Shown: positions 48,379 to 59,564, counted from the first letter of the stretch. The stretch: 64,000 nucleotides of DNA from Neodiprion pinetum (GCF_021155775.2 NC_060235.2:18307193-18371192), one strand, 5' to 3'. Notes: generated from the letters alone by a model not told the origin. A program made the numbers and translations.

Positions 48379-48782
48379 TTCGTTCAACCGAAACAAGCTT
48401 TTCATTGGTTGCCACGTTGGAAAACAGCGTATAATTTTTTTCTGAAACACCCTATTGAACATAAAACTTTTCACTGTGACAAATTGGTCATTGAATTGAT
48501 GAAAAATGTTGGAAAAAAAAAATGAAGAAGAAGAAGAACAGAAGAACAGAGGATGAATGATGAAAATTTGGATAGAACAACGATTCACAGCTGTGTGTTT
48601 TTTTATTTTTTTATTTTTCTTATCTCTTGAGGATAAGAATAAGAATAAGAAGAGTATAATAGGAGAGAAAAACCGACCAGCCTGCACGACTCAATTCGCC
48701 TCTAGTTTGTCCGTTCGATCGACCCGGTCCAACTATAAGTAAAGTGTCATAGTATGCAGAGTAGTGAAGGCGCCGTTTCTCT

Positions 48783-48826
48783 CTCCTCTCCTTTCCTCTC
48801 CTCTCCTCTCCTCTCCTCTCCTCTCT
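48783..48826. repeat. (CCTCT)n pentanucleotide repeat
   Basis: About eight CTCTC/TCCTC units, purine/pyrimidine asymmetric, immediately before a G-rich stretch (48888-48917). Confidence 0.9.
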
Positions 48827-48926
48827 GCACATCACTGGGGGCATTGTTCGTCGATGACGTAGCGAATGCCGCAGCGCAAGGGTGAAGGGGGGAGGGGCGT
48901 AGAGGGGGGGGGGGGGGCGACGTTTC

Positions 48927-48942
48927 GTTGTGACGTCACAAC
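48927..48942. promoter_or_regulatory. Palindromic CRE-type site (GTTGTGACGTCACAAC)
   Basis: A perfect 16-bp palindrome centred on TGACGTCA, the consensus cAMP-response element bound by CREB/ATF bZIP proteins. It lies in a GC-rich patch of the intron between exons 2 and 3. Regulatory use is inference from the motif alone. The same TGTGACGTCACA core also occurs twice in the repeat at 57931-58200. Confidence 0.4.
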
Positions 48943-50230
48943 TTCGCGACACTGACTGAGTTTGCGCGAATCTTTGATAGATGAGGGAAAAAAAAAATCT
49001 TTAAAAAATTGCTATTTGTCATATTCATTAACTTGCAATCTTGACCCGGTATGATTTTTTTAACGAAAAGAGAGGAAAAAAAAAAAGAAAAAACAAAATG
49101 GAAGAGAGAAACTTGAAAAAGAAAAAAAAATGAGGAGTTACAGGTATCGTTTTTTACTTCATATCGCATTTGAATTGTTAGTAATAATCTGGCAAATTCG
49201 TTTAGATTTCTAACGTGTTTGGAAAATTGTTGTTCGCAATAATTCACCGAAGAATAAACTCGCTTCTTCAACAGTCGATTCGAATCTATTCCTACATTTG
49301 TTGATCTAACGGTGAATCTAAAATTCAACGATACCCATCCGACAGAAAAGAAAAAGTATCTGATTGTGATTGAAAATGTACCCGTAAAGAGAATTATGGT
49401 ATTCGAAATGAAAAATGATCGTAATTATGCAGAGTGTTAAGTTTTCGCTGTTAAAAAAAAGTGAGTTGAAATTAATGCGTATATTTTCGATGAAAATAAA
49501 TTAACGAAAGAAGACCACTAAATACAAATTAAAAATCTAATAATTTGCTCGTAAATAATTTACACAAACACACCTGCGGAATTAATTAATTGCAATATTT
49601 ATAGAGTTAATATCATTCGCCTGCCGACAAATGAACTGCATTTGGTAACATATTTTTTATTATCTTTGTATTTTTTATTTGCGTGGTATCCGATATTATT
49701 ACCGAAACTGAAAGAAAAATACCGTTCCGCGCAATCGTATAATGACGGTTAATTTTGGCGCATCGCGGGTTCGGGTACTGCGAATTATAACTACGTACCT
49801 GGGTACCGTCGTTGCCCAGATATATAGTATATTATTAGACCGACAATCAGGATAGGAACGCGGAGGCGACGCGTATACGCGACTTAATCCGGACGTTGCA
49901 GAACTCGCAAAAAGATCCGAGCTCTTTGCCGAATGCATACCTGCCGATGCAGTGACGCGACGCATTGCGTAATTCTTACGAAATTACATATGCAACTAAA
50001 TCGCGCCGTTCCGGGCTACGCATTTTTTTTTTTTTGTGTTTCTCGTCTCGGCTGAAACTTTTGAATCCCATTTTATCCATAGTTTTCTGTTGCCACGAAT
50101 AATCTTTGCTGTTTTATAAATTTCATTTTATCGACTAGGTATGTAATTTTTGTAAGTCAAAGCTCTTTGTTCGACGAATTTAAAAAAATCATGTCTGTTA
50201 TTTGAATTCACCATTTTCAATTTTGATTAT

Positions 50231-50890
50231 GAGACTTCAAATTCGTGATAAGTAACCCAAAAAACCCCTGTGCTCAGTTTTTTGTACAAATTTATTCAAT
50301 TTTTCAATCTTTCGCCCTCTAGATTGCATCCGCCATCTTGAATTTTCAAAATCTGGTACGATATTTGTAATCAAATTTGAACTTTGTCCGTACCGTTTAT
50401 GATAATGAGACTTCAAATTCGTGATAAGTAACCCAAAAAACCCCTGTGCTCAGTTTTTTGTACAAATTTATTCAATTTTCTCAAACTTTTACCCTCTTTA
50501 TTAGATCCGCCATCTTGAATTTTTGAAATCTGGTACGATATTTGTACTCAAATTTGAACTTTGTCCGTACCGTTTATGATAATGAGACTTCAAATTCGTG
50601 ATAAGTAACCCAAAAAACTCCTGTGTCCAGATTTTTGTCCAAATTTAATCAATTTTTCAATCTTTCGCCCTCTACATTGGATCCGCCATCTTGAATTTTC
50701 AAAATCTGGTACGATATTTGTAATCAAATTTGAACTTTGTCCGTACCGTTTATGATAATGAGACTTCAAATTCGTGATAAGTAACCCAAAAAACCCCTGT
50801 GCTCAGTTTTTTGTACAAATTTAATCAATTTTCTCAAACTTTTACCCTCTTTATTAGATCCGCCATCTTGAATTTTTAAAATCCGGTACG
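50231..50890. repeat. 177-bp tandem array with alternating A/B monomers
   Basis: GAGACTTCAAATTCGTGATA starts at 50231, 50407, 50584 and 50760, giving periods of 176, 177 and 176 bp. Copies 1 and 3 carry CAATCTTTCGCCCTCTA; copies 2 and 4 carry CTCAAACTTTTACCCTCTTT. The repeat thus has a dimeric higher order of about 353 bp. All copies contain ATCCGCCATCTTGAATTTT. A decayed fifth unit continues to about 51050. The array ends about 90 bp from the exon 2 donor. Confidence 0.93.
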
Positions 50891-51142
50891 AGATTTGTAC
50901 TCGCCAACCCCAAAATCCCATTCGTACAGTATCGCGTCTAAATTCAATGAAATTTGAATTTAGCCTCCCTTACTGTATCCGCCATCTTGAATCTTCTAAC
51001 TCCGATATCAGATTTCGCAATCAGCGATCCAAAAAACCCCAGGCGAACCATATTGTCGTAAAACCTGACCCAAAGGGTTAACCTTCTCGACGCAGGTCGA
51101 CCAACGCTCCGGCAAAAAAATGAAAAAAATTTAGGCTCTGAC

Positions 51143-51373
51143 CATCTTTCTTGTAGTAGAGTATTTCGAAGTGTTTCTCGACGCCGGCAGCCAGGGCGTC
51201 TCGGAGGGCGGCGACCGCGTGCGGTGACGTCATAGGTCCGTGGAGAAACTCGCATACCGCCAGCCTCTGCATCACCTCCGCACGGGAGAATCCCGTCAGG
51301 CGGCAAAAACCGTCCGAACAGTATATTATGTGGCATAATCCTTGGTGAGCGTTCGCCACGAGGAAACTGCGAT
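51143..51373 (-). CDS. sei: sei exon 2: first half of the PAS (eag) domain
   Basis: This 231-nt exon (phase 1 in and out) encodes residues 26-102: DRSFLVANAHQGLCHIIYCS, then DGFCRLTGFSRAEVMQRLAV, then CEFLHGPMTSPHAVAALRDA, then LAAGVEKHFEILYYKKDG. It is the core of the eag-type PAS domain: strand IIYCSDGF, helix SRAEVMQ, the C.FLHGP turn and the helix/strand EKHFEILYYKKDG, aligned without gaps to hERG residues about 27-78. This domain docks on the cytoplasmic gating ring and slows channel closing. The acceptor is GATTCCAG|ATCGCA and the donor is AAAGATG|GTCAGA, a weaker GTCAG type. Frame and both boundaries agree with exons 1 and 3. Confidence 0.96.
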
Positions 51374-52735
51374 CTGGAATCAGCGGGAAATCCTCGTCAT
51401 TTTTTTTATATGTAACTTACTTTTTTCACTGCACTTTTACCTTCAAAGCTTTTCGAGTTTTTCATACCGGCATTCTTTGCAAAATTTATAGATAAATCAC
51501 TAATAGGTTGTATCGGAATTAATTGTATTATTAGCGCGTGTTGTAAGGAAACAAAATAAATAAATAAAGATAATGAAGGAATAAAAAAGTATCGCACAAA
51601 TGCGATACGTACGAGAAGAAAAAAACGTATTCGCCTTTGTGTAATCAAAGAATAACTATAAAGGACCCCGTAGAATCCTTATGGGAATTGACTGAAATTT
51701 TATTATGTTGTAATACATCAAAAATCGAAAATCAGTATCTTCCGAGATTCCGAGATTTTGATATCTCTGGATTACGCGATTTTTACGAATTGCAAAGCTT
51801 CGAGGGAACTTGAAATCTAACGAAATACTCAACTAACTCCATGATCGATTCCCAAAGATAGCAAGAAAGTTGTGATTAATTCCATCAATGCATTGATTCC
51901 ATCCGCGAACGCGCTGTTTTATTGGAAGGAGGTGCAACGTCAGATTTTTATTTTTGTCAACTTAAATTTTAACGAAAGTTGGAAATAATATTAATAATAT
52001 AACGTCGGGAATTTATAAATATTTAATAAGTTCGTTTTTCTCATTACATGTAATTTTTCGTTTGTCAAAAATGTGTTCTTTTATTCATTTTCTAAAAAAA
52101 TTTGTGCCATGGATGATTTCGTTTGTTCGTATCTTTGTCTTAGAAACTATGTTCAAAAAGAATCATTTTCAAGCAAAGAAATATTTTTTTTTTTTTCATC
52201 CGATATCGTCTATAGTAGGCAAATTTTCAACTTTTTCGAATTCTGAGATGAAATATTGTTCATTAAAGATCAGCAATAAATTTGAAATTGTAACCAGTAA
52301 ATCCTTATTGCCAGACGCACAGAAAAGCAAAATTTTCTATTTAAAACTTTTTATTTGTTTTCCAGGTGTAAATATTGCATTAGGAAAATGGGGTCTCCGA
52401 CGACCCCACACGCGTATTGGCGCAATGAAAGCTGACGTGTCTAATGAAGGGTTGATATCCAAGCCGCATTTTTGCTGTTCGATCACTTCCGGAAAAGTTC
52501 TAAACACCAGAGAGGTAATTGAAAGTGGAAAAAAAAATCAATCATTCGTTTTTTGTTTTTGTCATTTTTTCATGTTACGTTCACCTCTACATTAAGATTC
52601 GCCGTTCAACTGAAGAAATCAAAAACTGTGAATAATTTCGAAAACTGTTCTCTTGTACATTATATTATATACGAGTTGGCGAATTGTCTGATGATTGTTT
52701 AAGAAAACAAAAACAAAACAAAAAAAAAACGAATT

Positions 52736-53222
52736 GCAGCGAGCATAGAAACCGGAGCTCGGTAAAAAAAATTCTAAAAGGTGACACATGAGGTTTGAAT
52801 TTTTCAAACAGTCTAACCGAAATACCTCGAAAGCTATAAAATTTGGGAAGCTGTTCTTGGTTTCATTTTCTAGATGATCATAAGTTTTTTAACAAACGTC
52901 TTGACTACTGCGTAACGTAACTTCTATCAGCTCAGAACAAGGCTGAGATAAAAATCTGCAAGGTGAATAAGGATCTTAATTCATTTGTTAAGTGCACTCA
53001 ACTTTAAACTTCTTCCTACCGAATATATAAGATGAACATTCAGGTGTAAAGTAGTCTAAGCCTTTCTTACAAAAAATTTGATCATCTAAAATATGAAATC
53101 AAAAACAACTTCCCAAGTAGTACAGTTTTCGAGATATTCCGGTCAGAGTGTTTGAAAAATTAAAACCGGACGATGCACCTTTTAGAATTTCACTACCGAG
53201 TTCCGGTTTCGTTCGAGACTTT
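52736..53222. mobile_element. Foldback element with arms of about 185 bp
   Basis: The arm at 52736-52915 (GAAACCGGAGCTCGG, TTCTAAAAGGTG, TTTTTCAAACAGTCT, GGTTTCATTTTCTAGATGATC) pairs with 53040-53222 read in complement, with scattered mismatches. A spacer of about 125 bp separates them. No coding content. Confidence 0.85.
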
Positions 53223-54430
53223 TTACAGGGCACGTGAGAAGTAAAAAAAAAAAGTAAAAAATGAAAAAAAAAAAAAAAACAACAATCATCGCCCATCTAG
53301 TTATACGTTGTATACTACACACGCGCTGCGATCTGGAAATAGAAGAAGAAAAAAAGAAAAGTACAAATTCCCTACTAAACAGGGTCGTTTAGGTTAGGGT
53401 CAGGGGGAAAGGGAGAGGAAGGTAGGGTGCCGGCCTTGTCGCAGTTGTCATCTGTCGTGTGCGCGGGACGACAGTCCCTCTGCTGCTAATTTTATCGAGG
53501 CTATATATAAACAAGCGCGAACCCGACCAACCAGCCGGCTTTCTGGCCCGTGACCTCCTTATTATCCCCAACGTTGCCCCAGCCCCGAACCCCCACCCCT
53601 CCAACCCCGGCAATTAATTTTCCATGTCGCGATCCGCGGCCCCGCCGGGGAGTTTGATTTTTCTCACGCAGTGTATCAATATTAGTCGTATGTCACGTCC
53701 GTACTTGTGTTCGTTGTATGAACGCGTACGTGTGTGTGCACCGCGTGTGCATATGTTGGTAACACAGGTCTCTACGCTATAATTGTCACTCGTGTATACG
53801 TAGTTCGTGGAATCCAATGCTCGTCGTCGTTATTCTTATTATTGTTATTGTTAATGGTTAAGGAATTTATCTAAAAAAGAATTTCCCTTCCGCGTGGTTT
53901 TTCCCGTTTCTTTGTTTCTTTCTTCGTTTCTTCGTTCACGACGATCGGATGTTTTCTTACTTAACACGTTCGAGAATAAGGAATTTCTTTTCGAAATATG
54001 TTGGAAGAGAAGAAAAAAAAAAAAAAAAACAACAACAACAGCACCTCCAAGTATTAAAACTCAACGATTGATTCACCTACGCGGAAGAATCTCGTCTCAA
54101 GTTTGACCGATGTTGCCGTCAAGTGCGCATAATTTGAAGAAAAGGAGAAAAAAAAATAGGCAGATGAAGTAAACGACCAAGACTGAAATTATGAATCAAA
54201 TATCGTATAGGTTTATACCTATATAATGTGGAAACAAGAAATAAACAATTAAATCAAAGGATTAGAATAAAGTATAAGCAATACATGATAATTTTTTAAA
54301 ACGGGACATAGTCGGTATTTATTTGCATATGTGTGCATGTACGTATGTACAATACGGTGAAGAAGGAGGATTTTCGGCATAAGTCACGTAGTTGAGCATT
54401 TTTGGAAAATCACGTGTACATCTATACATA

Positions 54431-54753
54431 TTAGGGTGGTCCTTGAAAAGGTCATTTTTTAATTTCGACTGTCCACCCCTCCAAATTGTCTCCAAATAAA
54501 TGAAAAATAATTTCCTAACTTTTTCAGATTTTTACCTCAACTCTTGCAATAAAATATATACCGATTGTGAGAATGTGTTCGAAACACGTGTATTTTTAAT
54601 GGGGTAGTCCATCCTGTTGGCGGGAGGGGTTAGGGTTGAGACAAAAATCTGAAAAAATTAGGAAATTACTTTTTAATTATCTTAAACCGATTTGGGGGTG
54701 GGGGGGTTGAGCAGTCGAAATTCAAAAATAACCTTTTTAAGAACCACCCTGAT
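54431..54753. mobile_element. MITE family C, subtype 2, copy 1
   Basis: It begins TTAGGGTGGTCCTTGAAAAG and ends CTTTTTAAGAACCACCCTGA, inverted repeats that continue inward (GTCATTTTTTAATTTCGACTG). The outer GGGTGGT..TT sequence matches family C copies at 7457 and 22150; the interior matches 56004-56371. Confidence 0.85.
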
Positions 54754-54790
54754 ACTTGTATGTACATCTAAGGCCGCAGGGATTCTGAGA

Positions 54791-55015
54791 CGGCTAATTT
54801 TTTCGACGAGTCGGTTACGTTGGCAATGCAGAATCAGCCTGCAGCTTATTTTTCCTGAAAATAAGCTGTCGCTTGTTCGTATTTTTGGCTTAGATTCGAC
54901 GGTTATAGGTTATGTTATGTTTACAAAGATTGCGCCTGTTTCGAGATCGGCCGGCGGTGGCGCTGCGGACTGATTTTTCATTGCCAACGTAACGGACTCG
55001 TCGGTAAAATTAGCC
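54791..55015. mobile_element. MITE family F (about 225 bp)
   Basis: Ends CGGCTAATTTTTTCGACGAG then TCGGTTACGTTGGCAATG pair with the complement at 54980-55015. A central small hairpin, AGCTTATTTTTCCTGAAAATAAGCT, lies near 54844-54868. Non-coding. Confidence 0.8.
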
Positions 55016-55043
55016 TTCACAAAATCACTATGGCCAAGTATAC

Positions 55044-55196
55044 TTACAGTAATATTCATTAATGCCCAGTAATCGTTCCAGTGTTATTACAGTTCAGTGT
55101 TCTCTCACATTGACCGATTGAATAAAACTCGCATTTCGTTTCGAACCGAAAAAAAAGTTAGCCGGAAGCAAAAGGCATTAATGAATATTGCTTTAC
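55044..55196. mobile_element. MITE family G, copy 1
   Basis: Ends TTACAGTAATATTCATTAATGCC and its complement GGCATTAATGAATATTGCTTTA. The right half (CGTTTCGAACCGAAAA, GTTAGCCGGAAG) matches the right half of 59375-59564. Confidence 0.75.
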
Positions 55197-56003
55197 GTAG
55201 CCCAAGTTTTTACTTCATTCATCCTTTTCTTGCCCTAACGTTAATTCGGCGCATCTTCGGTAGGATAACAGATGTGATCTTGAATGTGTATACGTACAAT
55301 AGGTATACATGTATACGTCTAAGGTATCGTAGATAAAACCTTGCCGGAATTATTCCGATAATCCAATTTGTACCAACATTTGTGCACCTGCTCTGCCAGA
55401 TGTACAACACAATAAATAAAAAGGACGAAAAATGTGGAACTTTCTTTTCGGTGACGTTCTTTTTTTTCTCTTCCTTTTTCTGCCATATTCGCATTAATTT
55501 AATTCAAATAACTATGATCGATATTGCGAGTAATGTTTTTTTCCTCTCCCTTTAATATTCATTTTATCATTCGATTGTTTCTTTTTTTCTCTCGGTACGA
55601 TCAAATTTATGCCGCGAATGGCTTCTGCCTTTTCTCTTTTTTTTACCCAATCTCTCTCTCTCTCTCTCCCACTCTATTTAGCCATCTGGCTGAATTCAGC
55701 CTTGGCTTAATAAACTTTCTTTATCAATCAATCAATCTCTATTTATTTATCTATCCGATCATCTCTCTTTGCACTTTACAACACACGTGCATTTTGTGTT
55801 TGCAATTTAATCGGAAGTGTTTCTTTTTTTTTTCACCCAAAGCGCGCGTGATCCGCGATTGCGTGCAGAGCGAGTTGAAGGAAAAAAGGGGGAGGAATTA
55901 ATACAACCGTTATGGAATATAATAATGATTAAATAAAAGTGAAGTATTTTTGAAAATTAATGAAATTAATGATTATTTGCTGTACGTATATAATCATATA
56001 TTT

Positions 56004-56371
56004 TAGAATGGTTCTCAAAAAGGTCATTTTTAAATTTCGACCGGCGCGCCCTCCTAATCCAAATGGTGGATCTAATATGGCAATATCATGTGACTTTTGG
56101 GGTTTTGGGCGACTATATTGGATCCACCATTTTAAATTTTAAATTTAGAGATCAGATTCCTAATCAGCGACCCAAGAAACCTCTCTATACCAAATTTCAT
56201 CTAAATCCGTTCGGTAAATTTGATGTGGAAATCGGCCCGCTTTGGTGGACGGGTTAGAGATGAGATAAAAATCTAAAAACGTTAGAGAAATAATTTTTGA
56301 ATTATTTAGAACCGATTTGAGGACCGTGCCGGTCGAAATTCAAAAATGACTTTTTTAAGGACCACCTTAAT
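56004..56371. mobile_element. MITE family C, subtype 2, copy 2
   Basis: It begins TAGAATGGTTCTCAAAAAGG and ends CTTTTTTAAGGACCACCTTA, with the GTCATTTTTAAATTTCGACCG block as inner arm on both sides. The interior has ATTGGATCCACCATTTTAAA and AATCAGCGACCCAAGAAACC, related to the ATCCGCCATCTTGAATTTT and AACCCAAAAAACC phrases of the tandem array at 50231. It abuts the next element directly. Confidence 0.8.
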
Positions 56372-56764
56372 ATACCGGGACGATCTCTTGAAACTTGAAA
56401 ATCAAACGCGCATGCGCGAGTTTTATCGGCTCTTCGTTGCAGGCTGGCCATCCCGAGTTTCAGCTGTCAAACTCTGTTTCTGGCGGCGATGTAGTTGATA
56501 CGAATTTTCGAGGTTAGAATCTCAAATAATCGAGGCAGCGACTCGGAAGGGTTTGGGAAGCATTTGTTGTTGGGTCGGAAAGTTGATTCTTCAAAGAACG
56601 GTCGGAATTTAACGCTTATGCTCTTTGAAAATTAAAACGTACACATTTTGCGTACGTTGGCTCGCCCGCATCGCAGACAAGAATATCGCTGCGGGAAGAT
56701 TTCGCCGACCAATGAGATTGAATTATTTGACGCATGCGCGGTTGATTTTCAAGTTGTCCGGTAT
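56372..56764. mobile_element. MITE family B, copy 2 (inverted relative to copy 1)
   Basis: It starts ATACCGGGACGATCTCTTGA and carries the complete interior of copy 1 (5316-5720) in reverse complement. The right terminal repeat has lost about 9 bp (TTTCAAGTTGTCCGGTAT). GCGCATGCG palindromes are at about 56406-56418 and 56731-56740. Confidence 0.9.
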
Positions 56765-57458
56765 AATATACAATAAGTAGGTAGGTATACATATACATGC
56801 GTGCCAATATTACGATCTCAAAAATTTACAAGCAAGTCCGGTGCATACGTTATAAATACCTACATAGCTCAAATCACATGTATAGGAAGTTGTATATTCG
56901 TTTACAGCGATGCAGCGGTTCTGCAGCGGTTTTGCGGGTTGCTCGATAATGCGCATACACAGGTATATACCATACACCTTTACATACATATATATATATA
57001 TATATATAATCTGAAGTCTAACACGTTCCGTTGCATCGTATCTGTGTACACGGTACATACGTACGTGTATACTGCACCACGGGTTACAATAACGTCGAAG
57101 ATTTAGGACGTGCATAATGCAACTCATCTATGTAAGTATGTATCATCTATATATATACATGTATAGGCATACGTTGTACATGTAGCTACATTGTACATAC
57201 AGCTCACGGTATAAATAGATAAGACACATACGTATGCGAGCATTATTATCGATACAAGGAGCCGCATTATATGTATAATACAGCATACGAGAGACGCGTC
57301 GCGGATTAGAAGCCTGCAATCTTTGACGCGTGCAGATCGTTATGACAGCGAATTATGGCTGTACGTGTATACCTGTGTGTAATATCTTTCATACATAAGT
57401 CATGTATTATACACGTACGTACATTACACCCGCGTTTGAAAAATTCTGCAGTGCTACT

Positions 57459-57872
57459 CGAGGGGCTGCTCACTTAGGAAATCATTGAACCATTTTACAA
57501 AAAATCAGATTGGCAATCGCTAGGAATCGCGAGTCGCACGGTTCCTCATTTTCTCATGATTTTTCCAAATATACAGGAAATCGCCAATCCCCTCTCCATG
57601 CAAACAAGCCTTTGTTCAACGTTTATCGTGAATTTTTTATAAATACGAATAAAATAATATTTTATATTTATGAATTTCTCATTTCCAATCCAGAAATCGG
57701 TGATTCTTGAAATGTAGGAATCATTCGTAATGTTAGAAGTCAGGAAAAATCACATGAAACCGCGAGTAATCTCATCGATTCAGGCGTTACGAAAATCGCA
57801 ATCGAAATCACAAGAAATCGATTCCTTTCGAAAATCGATGAACCACGGAATAAGCGAGTCAGCAGCCCCTCG
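57459..57872. mobile_element. MITE family H (about 415 bp)
   Basis: CGAGGGGCTGCTCACTTAG at the left is mirrored by GCGAGTCAGCAGCCCCTCG at the right. The interior has several GGAATCGCGAG/AATCGATT-like short inverted phrases. No frame of interest. Confidence 0.7.
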
Positions 57873-57930
57873 GTGCTACTGCGAATGATCGTTCGTTTTT
57901 TACACATAAGGGGGCCATCCATAAATTACG

Positions 57931-58200
57931 TCACACGAATTTTAGAACTCTCAAATCCCTCCCCCGTCCTTGTCACAGGTCGTCACATTTTTAGAACCCC
58001 CTCCCCTCTGATGTGACGTCACAAAATTTTTCAAACTCACGCATGTATTTAAAAATAATCAAAAGAAAACAGTTATTTTAATTTTTTTCTCATTTTTATT
58101 GAATAATCCTTGTATATCAATTTCGTGTTTTAGTATTTTAAATTTTAACATGTGACGTCACAAAGCTTTTGACCTCCCCTGACCCTTGTCATGTTATACG
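57931..58200. mobile_element. Interspersed repeat with CATCCATAAATTACGTCAC end
   Basis: The left end GGGGGCCATCCATAAATTACG is of a kind that I have seen in many invertebrate dispersed repeats; CCCCCTCCCC and GACCTCCCCTGACCCTTGTCA tracts follow on. Two TGTGACGTCACA palindromes lie at 58012-58023 and 58151-58162, arranged as if they are part of imperfect arms. Superfamily not assigned. Confidence 0.55.
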
Positions 58201-59374
58201 ACGACAATTACATTTCAGGGTATGTAACGTGTAATAATGTACAAGTTTCGCCTTGAATTTTACGACGTTGTAATATAATATGGGGCAGTCTACGTCGATT
58301 CGAAATGAGGCTGAAGTTAGTAGCGTTGACGTAACGAGACATCGGGTGAAAAAATTATAAATGCGTAATTTTAGAATAACTTTGAAGGAGTTAGTTTTTC
58401 AAAATAAGAGTACGTTTTTTGTTATCATGGTTTACTAAGTTTCGTACATTCTTAAAGGTGCGATGCAACAATTCTTCCTAAACATGCATCGTGGCGGTAA
58501 CGTTCCCAACCTTCACCGTCTTAGATTTAGTCACCGGATTATTTTGGTATTTTACCTACTGTAAGAAATTTTTGTGAATTATTATAGATTTTTTCAGCCT
58601 CCGTTTTAGATTTACTAAATTTGATGTTTAGTTTGCAAAAATGTATACCAAAAATATTATTCTTTTTTATCTTACCTATCCGAATAAATTATTAACATTT
58701 AAAAAATTAATACTTGACTTAAAAAAAAAATACCATTTTCAAAACTTTCATATTTTTATACGAAATGCTTTGCCCAAGAAGGCTTAAGCCTTTGTTCAGA
58801 AACTGTAATCGCTAATATTAAGAAAATTGAAAGAAATGTCGACTTCGATGTTACATCAACAGTAGGAAAGTGTCAAAATACCTCAAAAACTCTGACTACA
58901 GTTAGGAAAGTGCAAAGGAAATATGAAAATATGATATGGCGGAATCCCTTATTTATTTGTTTTAAATATTTGGTGGACTTTGTCTTCTCCAGATACGGGT
59001 TATCTTTTTACGGATACCTTACGGTCTGTCATTGGTATGATGCATTGCAGTTTTTGTGTCTGTGGGACAGAATTAGCGTTATCGAATCGTTTTTTGAATT
59101 ACATCACTGCCTATCTTTGTTATTCGCACTCGTGTCGCAATAAGGACCGTAGATAGACGAGTGAATAGGAGAAGGTTTTCGCATGAGGAATTTTCCGTAG
59201 GAACAAAAATGGCGATCTCAAGCGGTGCCCGAGGACTTTTTTTTTTCTTCTTTTATTATCTTCATACTGTAGTATAAAATCTACACAATATACACAAATT
59301 GCAACAAAAACGGCGAACATGAGAAGGTCTTCGAGAAGAAAAGTAAATTTCTAGACCGAGGAATCCAATTGGTA

Positions 59375-59564
59375 CGGTGATGTTGAATAATGCCTAAAGC
59401 TTCCGGCTAGCATGTTCTCGGCCCGAGACAAAAATGCGAGTTCGATTCTACGAGCTACTTGGTCAGTCATTGTCACATAAATCGTACAGAATCGAAGTCT
59501 CATTTTGTTTCGGACCGAAAATAAGTTGGCCGGAAGGTTGAGGCATTAACGAATGTTACCGTAC
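59375..59564. mobile_element. MITE family G, copy 2
   Basis: Left GGTGATGTTGAATAATGCCT, AGCTTCCGGCTAGCATGTTCT, CGGCCCGAGACAAAA pairs with the right arm CATTTTGTTTCGGACCGAAAA, GTTGGCCGGAAGGTTGAGGC, ATTAACGAATGTTACCGTAC. The right arm is homologous to 55130-55196. Confidence 0.8.

Larger units (their letters stand above)
45814..51142. other. sei: Intron inside the PAS domain (exons 2-3)
   Basis: A 5.3-kb intron. It holds (AAT)n and A-runs at 45.9-46.2 kb, a repeat-family pair (47955-48378), a CCTCT pentanucleotide tract (about 48783-48826), a G-rich patch with a palindromic TGACGTCA (48927-48942), and the 177-bp tandem array (50231-50890) immediately next to exon 2. No gene was seen. Confidence 0.7.

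Noticed and set aside
52062..52365. First part of the 177-codon plus-strand frame as a gene
   Set aside because: T-rich composition and a polypyrimidine acceptor inside it indicate intron-like sequence; only 52366-52514 deserves a second look.
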